The notes under the pieces: generated by a model
Told to the model about the DNA's origin: nothing
The model's input: only the letters and a program-made list of their open reading frames with translations
Databases searched by the model: none
Part shown: positions 31,971 to 40,352 of the stretch, piece by piece
How the letters are laid out: each line of letters begins with the position of its first letter
Position numbering within the stretch: the stretch's first letter is position 1
Position numbers and translations under genes: made by a program
Assembly (NCBI GenBank): GCA_902802575.1
Contig: CADCMN010000030.1
Span: forward strand, 1 to 48,433
Length of the DNA: 48,433 nucleotides
Origin: an uncultured Eubacteriales bacterium
GTDB lineage: Bacteria > Bacillota > Clostridia > Christensenellales > CAG-138
Direction: 5' to 3'

Positions 31971-32061
31971 TGGAGGGCAAAAAGGCGACAACTGACTCAA
32001 GCAACGAGCCAGTTGTCATATTTATGATGTATAGACTTTTCTGAATGAGACAGCCCCTTCT

Positions 32062-32745
32062 TTATATCACCTCAAACACCTGGTGCAGGTCCTGGATCTC
32101 GTAGTCCATGGCCATGTCCGCAGGGCGGGGATGACCTTTGGGATTGTACCAGCAGGTGGGAATGCCGGCCACAAGGCCGCCCTTCATGTCGCTGGTCAGG
32201 GAGTCGCCCACGATCAGCATCTCCTCTTTTTTAAGGTCCGGCAGGGCGGCGAAGACCTTGTCAAAGAAGGCGGGGCCGGGCTTTTCGGCGCCCAGCTCCT
32301 CGGAGAGAAAGACGCCGTCCATCCACGCCCCCAGGTGGGACCGCTGCAGCTTTTTCGTCTGGGCGACGACGGTGCCGTTGGAGACCACATACTGCTTCAC
32401 CCGGCCGTGGAGGGTCTTGACGATGGTCAGGCTATCGTCCCGGTAGACCACCGTGTCCCCCAGGGCGTGCTGATACCGGGCGTTGAAGCTCTCCGCCAGC
32501 TCGGGGTCGATGCCCAGCTCTGCGAAGAACTCCCGGAACCGGCCGATGAGCACCTCTTTCTTGGCGATCTCGCCCCGCTCCAGCCGCTTCCAGTACCCGT
32601 CGTTTATGGCGGAGTACCGGGCTACCATATCGTCCGTACACTCGCCCAGCCCGAATTCTTGAAACAGCCGCTGTATGGCCGCCTTCTCCGCCGCGGCGAA
32701 ATCCAGCAGCGTCCCGTCCACGTCCCATAAAATGGCTTTCACCAT
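32062..32745 (-). CDS. HAD-family hydrolase, YjjG-like
   Basis: 227 residues, cytosolic HAD phosphatase. Motif I WDVDGTLLDF (nucleophile and general acid Asp near the start), motif II VSNGT, motif III Lys in GAEKPGPAFFDKV and motif IV VGDSLTSDMKGG. The helical cap (about 20-90) is of the type in YjjG nucleotidases, which remove phosphate from pyrimidine monophosphates; the substrate is not certain. ATG 32745 has AGAGGA upstream; an alternative ATG at 32769 overlaps the stop of the upstream gene. Confidence 0.87.
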   Translation of the reverse strand: MVKAILWDVDGTLLDFAAAEKAAIQRLFQEFGLGECTDDMVARYSAINDGYWKRLERGEIAKKEVLIGRFREFFAELGIDPELAESFNARYQHALGDTVVYRDDSLTIVKTLHGRVKQYVVSNGTVVAQTKKLQRSHLGAWMDGVFLSEELGAEKPGPAFFDKVFAALPDLKKEEMLIVGDSLTSDMKGGLVAGIPTCWYNPKGHPRPADMAMDYEIQDLHQVFEVI

Positions 32746-32765
32746 AGTTTTTGTTCCTCTCTCAG

Positions 32766-33191
32766 TCATTGGCCTTGTATGATATCACGCAGCATCTGGG
32801 CCATCTCCTCCGGCGTCTCCCGAAAGTCCCGACGGATCCACCCGTCCAGCAGGCCGTAGAGCCCGTGGGCGTAGAAGGTCTCCCGGTAGGCGGCGGCCGT
32901 TATCATGTCTGTCGCCGCAGCAAGCTCTTTAAACGCGCCGGACTCCATGAACATCTCCACGAGTCTGAGCGTGCTCTGGTTCGAAGCATGGAACCTCTGG
33001 GTGAGGGTTTCCACGTTTTTGGCCTTCATATCCAGCTCTGCGGTAATCTCGCCCAGAAGGGGCGTGAGGCTCATCTTCTTCTGATATTCCTCCTGCCCTC
33101 TCGTCTGAATCTGGGAAAGAATCATAATCATCAGCAAGACGGTCATGATGATTGCGATATAGGCCACAAGCTTTATCCCCAGGGATTTCAC
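32766..33191 (-). CDS. Membrane protein with TetR-like C-terminal domain, no HTH
   Basis: 141 residues from GTG 33191. Residues 5-26 form a transmembrane helix. The C-terminal half (FKELAAATDMITAAAYRETFYAHGLYGLLDGWIRRDFRETPEEMAQMLRDII) looks like the ligand/dimer domain at the end of Firmicutes TetR regulators, yet no DNA-binding helix-turn-helix is present. The GTG has a poor ribosome site. In the same frame, seven codons earlier, ATA (33210-33212) stands exactly 7 nt after GGAGG (33220-33224) and just after a stop, giving an N-terminus (I/M)EKKNTKVKSLG. Either an unusual ATA start or a lost ATG is possible. Function unknown. Confidence 0.55.
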   Translation of the reverse strand: MKSLGIKLVAYIAIIMTVLLMIMILSQIQTRGQEEYQKKMSLTPLLGEITAELDMKAKNVETLTQRFHASNQSTLRLVEMFMESGAFKELAAATDMITAAAYRETFYAHGLYGLLDGWIRRDFRETPEEMAQMLRDIIQGQ

Positions 33192-33250
33192 TTTCGTATT
33201 TTTCTTTTCTATCTAAGGTCCTCCTACAAGGTGTGAAGATTTGTTTTGTG

Positions 33251-33292
33251 AAAAAACGGGGCTGTTTGTATGTACATCATGCAACAGCCCCG
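33251..33292 (-). terminator. Intrinsic terminator of the aquaporin gene
   Basis: CGGGGCTGTT (33257-33266) / AACAGCCCCG (33283-33292), perfect 10-bp stem, followed on the minus strand by six T (33256-33251). A further 7-bp hairpin (GGCCGGT / ACCGGCC, 33312-33336) lies between it and the gene. Confidence 0.85.
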
Positions 33293-33354
33293 AGTTCTGA
33301 TTGAAACCAACGGCCGGTTTCCGATCAGGACCGGCCGAAGGGTGTTTCCTGCGA

Positions 33355-34041
33355 TTATTTCTCCAGCTTCTTGTAGACGACCGCAGCGAGAGCAGCGCCG
33401 ACCATGGGCCCGGCAATGAACACCCACAGGCACTTGATGGGATCCGCGTTGCCGTTGAAGAGGGCGATAAGGGCGGGACCGAAGCTGCGGGCGGGGTTGA
33501 CGGAGGTGCCGGTCAAGCCGATGCCGAGGATGTGGACGACGACAAGGGTGAGGCCGATGACCAGGCCCGCGAAGGAGCCGTGGCCGGCTTTCTTGCTGGT
33601 CACGCCGAGAATGGCAATGACGAAGATGAAGGTCAGAACGATCTCAACCAGCAGGCCGGCAAGAACGCTGCCGTTAACGCCGCCGAGGCCGTTGGAGCCG
33701 AAGCCGCCGGTCATGTCCTTCACGCCGCCAAGACCGAAGATCGCCCACAGAACCAGAGCGCCGCAGAACGCGCCGATGCACTGGGAGATGATGTACTTGA
33801 CAAATTCCTTGGCGTCCATTCCGCCGGACAGATACACGCCCAGGGAAACGGCGGGATTGATGTGGCAGCCGGAGATGTTGCCGATGGAATATGCCATGGC
33901 AACGATCGTCAGACCAAAGGCAAGAGCGGTGAGGATATAGCCGCCGCCCGCCGCTGCGTCGCAGCCCACCAGCATGGCGGTGCCGCAGCCGAGAATCACC
34001 AGAACAGCCGTTCCGATAGCTTCCGCAAAGTACTTTTTCAT
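33355..34041 (-). CDS. Aquaporin / MIP-family channel
   Basis: 228 residues, six transmembrane helices with the two half-helix NPA motifs: GCHINPAVSLG and GTSVNPARSFGPAL. The residues after the second NPA (RSFGPALI) and the compact size fit water-type AqpZ better than glycerol facilitator GlpF, which has NPARD, but the substrate is not settled. GAAGGAGAAG precedes the ATG. It has its own promoter (34119-34146) and terminator, so it is probably monocistronic. Confidence 0.92.
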   Translation of the reverse strand: MKKYFAEAIGTAVLVILGCGTAMLVGCDAAAGGGYILTALAFGLTIVAMAYSIGNISGCHINPAVSLGVYLSGGMDAKEFVKYIISQCIGAFCGALVLWAIFGLGGVKDMTGGFGSNGLGGVNGSVLAGLLVEIVLTFIFVIAILGVTSKKAGHGSFAGLVIGLTLVVVHILGIGLTGTSVNPARSFGPALIALFNGNADPIKCLWVFIAGPMVGAALAAVVYKKLEK

Positions 34042-34118
34042 GTTTGCTTCTCCTTCTTTTTCTCCAGAATAATTCCGAGCATAACACAAGATATTGTGGT
34101 AATACTCAGTTCATGCTT

Positions 34119-34146
34119 ATTATATACCACATGTATACTCTGTCAA
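34119..34146 (-). promoter_or_regulatory. Sigma-A-type promoter of the aquaporin gene
   Basis: On the minus strand TTGACA (34146-34141), 16-bp spacer, TATAAT (34124-34119). Both hexamers are exact. Confidence 0.85.
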
Positions 34147-34205
34147 CAGAAATCCGACGTTTTTTGGGGCAACATGATATATTCCCGTCCTGCCGTCCGG
34201 GCACC

Positions 34206-34234
34206 TTTACTTTCCGTTTGGCGGAGCGTATACT
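34206..34234 (+). promoter_or_regulatory. Probable promoter of the M18 aminopeptidase gene
   Basis: TTTACT (34206-34211), 17-bp spacer, TATACT (34229-34234), 29 bp before the start codon. Confidence 0.55.
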
Positions 34235-34263
34235 AATCATACAGCACCATAAGGAGGGTGAAT

Positions 34264-35634
34264 ATGGAACGGATCAACGCGTGGACCACGTACAAGAAGC
34301 GGGAAGAGAAGAAGGTCATGGACCTGGGCAAGGCCTATCGGGCCTTTTTGGATAAGGGCAAGACCGAGCGGGAGTGCGTGAAGGAGGCCATCCGCCGGGC
34401 GGAGCAGGCCGGGTACGCGGACCTGGAGAAGGTCGAAAAGCTCCAGGCCGGGGACCGGGTGTATGTGAACACCATGGGCAAGGCCATCCAGCTGTACATC
34501 ATCGGCACCGAGCCCCTGGAGAAGGGCCTCAACATCGTGGGCGCCCACATCGACAGCCCCCGTATGGACCTGAAGCAGAACCCTCTCTATGAGGACACGG
34601 ACGTGGCGTATCTGGACACCCACTACTACGGCGGCATCAAGAAGTATCAGTGGGTCACCCTGCCCCTGGCCCTTCACGGCGTGGTGGCCAAGAAGGACGG
34701 CACGGTGGCGGACGTGGTCATCGGCGAGGACGAGGACGACCCCGTGGTGGGCATCTCCGACCTGTTGATCCACCTGTCCGCCCAGCAGTTGGACAAGAAG
34801 GCCAGCGTGGTCATTGAGGGCGAAGCTTTGGACGTGATCGTGGGCGGCAAGCCCCTCAAGGGTGCGGAGAAGGAGCCCGTGAAGGCGGCCATTTTGGCGA
34901 TACTGAAGGAGAAGTACGGCATGGAGGAGGAGGACTTCCTCTCCGCCGAGATCGAGGTGGTCCCTGCGGGCAAGAGCCGGGACTTCGGGTTGGACCGCAG
35001 CATGATCCTGGGCTACGGCCATGACGATCGGGTCTGCGCCTATGCACAGATCGAGGCCATGCTGAAGATCGCCGAAACGCCCCGCTGCACCTGCTGCTGC
35101 ATCCTGGCCGACAAGGAGGAGATCGGCAGCGTGGGCGCCACGGGCATGCGGGCCCGCTACTTCGAGAATGCCGTGGCGGAGATCATGGACAAGCTGGGCG
35201 AGTATTCCGAGCTGAAGCTCCGCCGGGCCCTGTCGAGCAGCCGCATGCTCTCCTGCGACGTGAGCGCAGGCTTCGACCCCTCCTACGCCGCCAGCTTCGA
35301 GAAGAAGAATTCCGCGTATCTCGGCCGGGGCGTCTGCTTCAACAAGTACACCGGCTCCCGGGGCAAGGGCGGCAGCAACGACGCCAACGCCGAGTACATG
35401 GGCCGGCTCCGGGCCATCATGGACGACAACAAGGTCTGCTTCCAGACGGCGGAGCTGGGCCGGGTGGACCAGGGCGGCGGCGGCACCATCGCCTACATCT
35501 GCGCCCTCTACGGCATGAACGTCATCGACAGCGGCGTGGCGGTCCTGTCCATGCACGCCCCCTGGGAGATCATCTCCAAGGCGGACCTCTATGAGGCGGT
35601 CAAGGCCTACCATGCCTTCCTGATGAACGCCTGA
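34264..35634 (+). CDS. M18-family aminopeptidase
   Basis: 456 residues, cytosolic metallo-aminopeptidase that removes N-terminal acidic or neutral residues. Zinc-site patches: VGAHIDSPRMDL, YGHDDRVCAYAQIEAM, ADKEEIGSVGATGMRARYF and a C-terminal VLSMHAPWEIISKADLYEAVKAYHAF. ATG 34264 has AGGAGG 6 bases upstream; GTG at 34258 is in frame but within the ribosome site. A UUCG-loop terminator follows. Confidence 0.93.
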   Translation: MERINAWTTYKKREEKKVMDLGKAYRAFLDKGKTERECVKEAIRRAEQAGYADLEKVEKLQAGDRVYVNTMGKAIQLYIIGTEPLEKGLNIVGAHIDSPRMDLKQNPLYEDTDVAYLDTHYYGGIKKYQWVTLPLALHGVVAKKDGTVADVVIGEDEDDPVVGISDLLIHLSAQQLDKKASVVIEGEALDVIVGGKPLKGAEKEPVKAAILAILKEKYGMEEEDFLSAEIEVVPAGKSRDFGLDRSMILGYGHDDRVCAYAQIEAMLKIAETPRCTCCCILADKEEIGSVGATGMRARYFENAVAEIMDKLGEYSELKLRRALSSSRMLSCDVSAGFDPSYAASFEKKNSAYLGRGVCFNKYTGSRGKGGSNDANAEYMGRLRAIMDDNKVCFQTAELGRVDQGGGGTIAYICALYGMNVIDSGVAVLSMHAPWEIISKADLYEAVKAYHAFLMNA

Positions 35635-35652
35635 TCCCCCTATTATCGCAGC

Positions 35653-35687
35653 AAAGCGGGCGTCTTCGGACGCCTGCTTTTGTTTTT
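35653..35687 (+). terminator. Terminator of the M18 gene
   Basis: AAAGCGGGCGTC (35653-35664), TTCG loop, GACGCCTGCTTT (35669-35680) with one G-T pair, then TGTTTTT. Confidence 0.85.
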
Positions 35688-35700
35688 CCTGCAAACAGGG

Positions 35701-35730
35701 GGAGCGCGCCGGCCTTTACCGACGCGCTCC
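35701..35730 (-). terminator. Possible terminator of sigE
   Basis: GGAGCGCG (35701-35708) / CGCGCTCC (35723-35730), 8-bp arms, 29 bp past the sigE stop on the minus strand. No T-run, so weakly supported. Confidence 0.4.
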
Positions 35731-35758
35731 AAGCGCCTCCTTCCCGATTTGATACGCT

Positions 35759-36472
35759 TTATCCTTGCATGCGCAGGATCTCCCGCTTCAGTTGGTCCAT
35801 GATCCGCTTCTCCAGGCGGGAGATGTAGCTCTGGCTGATGCCCATGGCGTCGGCCACCTGCTTCTGGGTCCGGGGCGGCTGCTCATGAAGGCCGAAGCGC
35901 AGCTCCACGATCCGCCGTTCCCGGGGGCTGAGCCGGGCGAGGGCCGCCCAGAGGAGGCGTTTGTCCACCTCGTCCTCCAGATCCCGGCCGACCTCCTCCC
36001 CGTCCGTGCCCAGGATGTCGGAGAGCAGCAGCTCGTTGCCGTCCCAGTCCACGTTCAGAGGTTCGTCCAGCGACACCTCCAGCTTCAGCTTGCAGCTGCG
36101 GCGCAGGTACATGAGGATCTCGTTTTCGATGCACCGGGAGGCGTAGGTGGCCAGCTTGATCTTCTTCTCCGGATCGAAGGTGTTCACCGCCTTGATGAGG
36201 CCGATGGTGCCGATGGAGATCAGATCCTCCGCCTGGACGCCGGTGTTTTCAAACTTTCGCGCGATGAACACCACCAGCCGCAGGTTGTGCTCGATCAGCT
36301 GGTTCCGGGCGCCTTCGCTCCCCTTGGCCGCCAGGATCACACAGCCCCGCTCCTCCTCCGGCGTCAGCGGCGGCGGCAGGCTCTCCCCCGAGCGGACCAG
36401 ATAGCAGCGATAGCGCCGGGTGAACAGCCGCGCGCAGAGCCGATAGAACAGCGCTTTGAGCTTTTGGAACAT
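35759..36472 (-). CDS. sigE: Sporulation sigma factor SigE (pro-sigma-E)
   Basis: 237 residues, the mother-cell sigma factor made as an inactive precursor. An amphipathic pro-sequence of about 27 residues ([21 protein letters not shown]) precedes region 2 ([43 protein letters not shown]) and region 4 ([29 protein letters not shown]). ATG 36472 has GGAGG upstream. It is the last gene of the leftward spoIIE-spoIIGA-sigE cluster; SpoIIGA removes the pro-sequence. Confidence 0.95.
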   Translation of the reverse strand: MFQKLKALFYRLCARLFTRRYRCYLVRSGESLPPPLTPEEERGCVILAAKGSEGARNQLIEHNLRLVVFIARKFENTGVQAEDLISIGTIGLIKAVNTFDPEKKIKLATYASRCIENEILMYLRRSCKLKLEVSLDEPLNVDWDGNELLLSDILGTDGEEVGRDLEDEVDKRLLWAALARLSPRERRIVELRFGLHEQPPRTQKQVADAMGISQSYISRLEKRIMDQLKREILRMQG

Positions 36473-37220
36473 GTTCCTTCCTCCCTTCATGGAGCGCCGC
36501 CCCGGGGAGCAGCGCCTGAAATTCGATGAGCGGCAGCGGGGATTGGCCCACATACACGGGCACCCTGGCCCGGTCCTCTCCCAGCCGCACCGTGGCCCGC
36601 ACCACCTCCACCACCCCCTGCCCCGCCAATGACAGAGGCCGGCCCGGGGGCAGCTCCACCCCCTCCACCAGGACCACCGGCAGGCCCGAAAGGGGTTCCG
36701 TCAGCAGATTCCCCGAGTCCACCAAGGCGGTGAGGGAAAAGGTCCGGCCCCCCACGTCCAGAACGATGGTCCGCCGGCAGCTCTCCTCATACCCCCGATG
36801 GACCAGAAACCGGACGGCGCGAACGAGGGGCGGCAGCAGGCAGAAGCCGTAGACGGCCGCCCGCAGAGGCACGGCGCCCAGGAGCACCCCGCCGGTCCAG
36901 GGGCCGGTCCGGCCCAGGGTGAGGAGCAGCAGGCCGCCCCCCAGCAGCAGGGACGCGGCGAACAACGACAGCAGGGATCTAAGATACTCCCGGCGGCCGA
37001 CGAGCAGCGCCGTGACCAACAAACAGCCCACCCGCCCCGGGGGGCTCAGGAGCCGAGGCCATCGGCTCAGCGCCGCCAGATCCCAGCACGTTCCCAGCAG
37101 GGACGTGAGCGCGGCCCGACCGGGGCGCAGCGCCATGCCGCCCAGGGCTCCGGCCAGCTTCAGCAGGAGCCAGTTCACCGCGAAGTTGTCCAGCAAAAAC
37201 CACTCTAAGGAGACCCTCAT
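36249..37220 (-). CDS. spoIIGA: SpoIIGA, sigma-E processing peptidase (stop codon lies inside sigE)
   Basis: Membrane aspartic protease that cleaves pro-sigma-E after a signal from the forespore. Five hydrophobic segments fill residues 1-140; the catalytic Asp168 lies in [19 protein letters not shown]. The family part ends near residue 245 ([18 protein letters not shown]). No stop follows in this frame until 36249, so the open frame runs 224 bp into sigE and would give 323 residues with an odd Ala/Gly-rich tail. Adding one base in the CCCCGGGG tract near 36500 would bring a TGA into frame just before the sigE ribosome site. ATG 37220 overlaps the spoIIE stop by 4 bp. Confidence 0.87.
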   Translation of the reverse strand: MRVSLEWFLLDNFAVNWLLLKLAGALGGMALRPGRAALTSLLGTCWDLAALSRWPRLLSPPGRVGCLLVTALLVGRREYLRSLLSLFAASLLLGGGLLLLTLGRTGPWTGGVLLGAVPLRAAVYGFCLLPPLVRAVRFLVHRGYEESCRRTIVLDVGGRTFSLTALVDSGNLLTEPLSGLPVVLVEGVELPPGRPLSLAGQGVVEVVRATVRLGEDRARVPVYVGQSPLPLIEFQALLPGAALHEGRKEHVPKAQSAVLSALRAAVHPALSLLSGPLGGEPAAAADAGGGAGLCDPGGQGERRRPEPADRAQPAAGGVHRAKV

Positions 37221-39457
37221 GCCACTTCCACGACCATGACGGTCATGTCGTCCCGCTGTCCCCGATCCCTGGCCGCCGCCATGAGCTCCTCTGCCATTCT
37301 CTCCAGCGGCACGGCGGCCCGGCACTTCAGCTCCGCTTCCAGATCCTTGCCCAGCAGGTCATAGACCCCGTCGGTGCAGAACACCAGCCGATCCTGCTGC
37401 CGCAGGCGGATGCGGCGGATATAGGGCCGGGCCTCGTCCACGATGCCGCAGGGCAGGGCCTCCCCGGAAAGGGTCCTCACGTTCCCCTCCCGCACCAGGC
37501 AGGTGGGCGGCGCGCCAAACTTCACCATCTCCGCCTCCCCGGTGACCAGGTCGATGCTGGCTGCGTCCAATGTGGCATAGATCTCCTTTTCCCCCCGGGC
37601 GATGAGCAGCCGGTTCACATTCTCATAGATCAGCTCCCGTTCCATCCCCAGCCGGAACTGGTCGAACAACAGGTCGATCGCCGCCCGGCTCTCCCGGTTG
37701 GCCGCCTCGCCGCTGCCCATGCCGTCGGACACGGCGTAGACCACCTTCCCGCTGGGCATCCGAAGCTCTCCTGTTTCGTCCCCGCAGACGCTCTCCTCCC
37801 CCTCCGGCAAGGAGACCCGCGCCATACGGGCCGTAAGACCCTGGAGGGCCTCCATCTCAAAGACGGTCCCCGCCGCCTCCCGCCGACTCTCGATGATACG
37901 CATGGTCCGGCGGAGCTTCTTCTCCACGGCGGCGATCAGCGCCCCGGCGTTCTCGCTGCCCCGGGCGCTCAGGCGGATGGACAGGCACAGCCGGCCGCCG
38001 GAATAGAAGGCGTCCACGGACAGGGGCGCGAACCCCCGGCGGATGAGATAGGGGATCAGCGCCCCCTCCACCGCTTCATCCCCCCAGCGGTCCTCCCGCA
38101 GCCGCATGGCCAGGACGCCGAGCAGGGCGGACACGCCCTGAAGCTGCCGGTTCATGTAGGCGTACTGCTCCGCCGTCCGCCGCTGATGGGCCTCATGGAC
38201 GAAGGCCTGGTTATAGGATTGATAGGCGGAGGTCATGATCTCCCGGAAGAACCGGCAATGGCTGTCCATGGGCGACAGGGGCCGCACGGGCTCCCCCCGA
38301 TCATAGGCGGACAGCAGATGGAGCACCGCCCGGTCAAAGTCTCCCTCTTCCCGCTGGCACAGGATGCGGCCCTCGCAGCCCACGCACACCCGCCGAGCCG
38401 CCCCCAGGGGCCACTCCACCACGAACCGGTCGTCCTCCCCCTCCTCCCGGAACAGGCCGGACAGGGCCCCGCACAGATGGGCCGCTTCCTCCACCTCCGC
38501 CGCCAGGCGGCGCTTCCATCGGTCCATGGCCTGGGCGCCGTTTCGCTCTCCATACAGACGGCTGTTCAGCAGCAGCTCCCACCGGTTCATCCATTCCCGC
38601 GGAAAAACCAAGGTCACGAGGCAGGCGATGAGCGCGCTGCCCACCCGCCAGGTTTCCCCCTCTCCGCCCAGGAAGACCGCCAGGATCGTGGCCGTCAGCA
38701 GAAAAGTCCCGGCGGTGTAGGCTCGCCCATAGGGGGCGACGAGGGCGGCCATCAGGGTGCACAGGGCCGTGACGCCCAGCAGCAGCGCCCCGTCCTCCAG
38801 CCCGAAGGCCAGCAGCGCCGCCGTGAGGATCGCCGTCCCCAGCCCTTGGGGCCCCTTGGTCAACGCCAGGATCAGCACATACAGATCCAGCAGGATCACC
38901 GGCAGCGAGATGCCCCCGACGGCAAAATCGCCCATCCCCAGGAGCAGCAGCCCCAACGACGCGGACAGGATCAGCTGCTCCCCCTCCTGCAGCACCGTCA
39001 GCCGCTCCGCCCGTCGAACGAGGCCCCAGCACCGATGCAGCAGCACCACGGCCGCCGCCGACAGGGCCAGCGACAGCAGGGCGTACGCCGAGGAGCGCCA
39101 GGTCAGCACCATCTCAAAGGGCAGCACCGCCAGCTCGCATAGCAGAAACACCAGCATCCTGGCGCTGGCGGACACACGCCCCACCAGGGCGTTCATCAGC
39201 CGCATGAGCAGCACGAAGGCCGCCGCGGCGATCATAACACCCCAGAGGGGCTCGCCGCTCAGAAAGGCCCCCGCCACCACGCCGGCGCCGGCAAAGAGAG
39301 GGTCGATGCCGGACAGCTCCGCGGCCGCCATGCAGGCCAGGCCGAAGGGCGCGCAGCTCTCCCCCACCCGTACCCGGCAAAGGAGCAGGCTCGCGGCGAA
39401 GGCCGCCAGCTCCAGCAGATACTTCCTGGTATTGATTCCCTGTTTCTTTCGGTTCAT
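37217..39457 (-). CDS. spoIIE: Stage II sporulation protein E (membrane PP2C phosphatase)
   Basis: 746 residues; dephosphorylates SpoIIAA at the sporulation septum and so activates sigma-F. About ten transmembrane helices occupy residues 15-300. A middle region (VCVGCEGRILCQREEGDFDRAV) is conserved in clostridial SpoIIE. The C-terminal PPM domain (about 545-746) has VSDGMGSGEAA, a metal-site TDGVYDLLG, and RDDMTVMVVEV. Its stop overlaps the spoIIGA start (ATGA). In Bacillus subtilis spoIIE is not next to spoIIGA-sigE, so this clustering is notable. Confidence 0.94.
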   Translation of the reverse strand: MNRKKQGINTRKYLLELAAFAASLLLCRVRVGESCAPFGLACMAAAELSGIDPLFAGAGVVAGAFLSGEPLWGVMIAAAAFVLLMRLMNALVGRVSASARMLVFLLCELAVLPFEMVLTWRSSAYALLSLALSAAAVVLLHRCWGLVRRAERLTVLQEGEQLILSASLGLLLLGMGDFAVGGISLPVILLDLYVLILALTKGPQGLGTAILTAALLAFGLEDGALLLGVTALCTLMAALVAPYGRAYTAGTFLLTATILAVFLGGEGETWRVGSALIACLVTLVFPREWMNRWELLLNSRLYGERNGAQAMDRWKRRLAAEVEEAAHLCGALSGLFREEGEDDRFVVEWPLGAARRVCVGCEGRILCQREEGDFDRAVLHLLSAYDRGEPVRPLSPMDSHCRFFREIMTSAYQSYNQAFVHEAHQRRTAEQYAYMNRQLQGVSALLGVLAMRLREDRWGDEAVEGALIPYLIRRGFAPLSVDAFYSGGRLCLSIRLSARGSENAGALIAAVEKKLRRTMRIIESRREAAGTVFEMEALQGLTARMARVSLPEGEESVCGDETGELRMPSGKVVYAVSDGMGSGEAANRESRAAIDLLFDQFRLGMERELIYENVNRLLIARGEKEIYATLDAASIDLVTGEAEMVKFGAPPTCLVREGNVRTLSGEALPCGIVDEARPYIRRIRLRQQDRLVFCTDGVYDLLGKDLEAELKCRAAVPLERMAEELMAAARDRGQRDDMTVMVVEVA

Positions 39458-39473
39458 GGCCCCATTGTAGACG

Positions 39474-39591
39474 ATGGCAGGGGTCCGTTTTCGGCGAATC
39501 CGGTTCCTGTATCCGCATTTCTTCCCGACAGGATCGGCGGCGCCTCGGCCTCTTTTAGCCTTTCCTCTCCGATCCTGTGGGCCCCTGCCAT
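39474..39591. repeat. Nested inverted repeats between spoIIE and tmk
   Basis: Outer arms ATGGCAGGGG (39474-39483) / CCCCTGCCAT (39582-39591) and inner arms ACAGGATCGG (39528-39537) / CCGATCCTGT (39569-39578). All four arms are perfect. The pair could form a cruciform or an RNA structure in the divergent intergenic region. Function unknown. Confidence 0.6.
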
Positions 39592-39603
39592 GAAAACCCT
39601 GTC

Positions 39604-39632
39604 TTGCCCCGGAGGGTGGAATATGCTATACT
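39604..39632 (+). promoter_or_regulatory. Promoter of the thymidylate kinase-like gene
   Basis: TTGCCC (39604-39609), 17-bp spacer, TATACT (39627-39632) with the extended -10 TG at 39624-39625. Confidence 0.65.
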
Positions 39633-39666
39633 GATGGCAAATATCATCCGACAGGAAAGAACGACT

Positions 39667-40335
39667 ATGAACCAAACGAAGATCATCGCCTTTGAGGGTA
39701 TCGACGGCACGGGCAAGAGCGTACAGATGGAGGCCCTGCGCCAGAGGCTGGAGGAACGGGGCCTTTCCGTGGGCGTGCTGTCCTTCCCGGACTACGACAG
39801 CTTTTTCGGCGGCTGCGTGGGCCGATACCTCACCAAGCGGGATGGGGTCTCCGCCAGCGATGTGGATCAGCGGAGCATGGCCCTCTGGTTCGCCATGGAC
39901 CGGTGGGCCGCCTTTCGGGACTTCGACTATCGCCCGTACGACGTGCTGCTCATCAACCGCTACGTGCTGAGCAACGCCGTGTACCAGAGCATCCGGGATC
40001 GGGACGTGGACCGGCCCGACATTTTGGAATTTGTGCTGGAGCTGGAGCACGGGCAGCTCCGGCTCCCCCGGCCGGATCTGTACCTCATTTTGGATGTGGA
40101 TCTGAGCGCCGCCCAGAACAACGTCACCAAGAAGGGATACCGGGAGTATGTGGGCGACGAGAAGGATGAGTATGAGAAACAGGATGCCATCCAGCTCAGA
40201 GCCCGGGCCAAGTACCTCGCCTTCGGGGAACGGCTCGACGGCGTGCAGGTGATCCCCTGCATGGAGGACGGCGCCCTGCTGCCCATCGAAACCATCGCTC
40301 AGCGCGTGTACGCCGCCGCAGCCAGGATCCTGTAA
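39667..40335 (+). CDS. tmk: Thymidylate kinase-like P-loop kinase
   Basis: Phosphorylates dTMP to dTDP. 222 residues with P-loop FEGIDGTGKS (9-18), the DRx-type motif NRYVLSNAVYQS and a C-terminal helix QRVYAAAARIL. The lid region (KKGYREYVGDEKDEYEKQDA) differs from the usual short bacterial lid, so the substrate could be another deoxynucleoside monophosphate. CAGGAAAG precedes the ATG. 17 bp before the polysaccharide deacetylase gene, probably cotranscribed. Confidence 0.85.
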   Translation: MNQTKIIAFEGIDGTGKSVQMEALRQRLEERGLSVGVLSFPDYDSFFGGCVGRYLTKRDGVSASDVDQRSMALWFAMDRWAAFRDFDYRPYDVLLINRYVLSNAVYQSIRDRDVDRPDILEFVLELEHGQLRLPRPDLYLILDVDLSAAQNNVTKKGYREYVGDEKDEYEKQDAIQLRARAKYLAFGERLDGVQVIPCMEDGALLPIETIAQRVYAAAARIL

Positions 40336-40352
40336 CCGGCGGAGGAGGGCAT

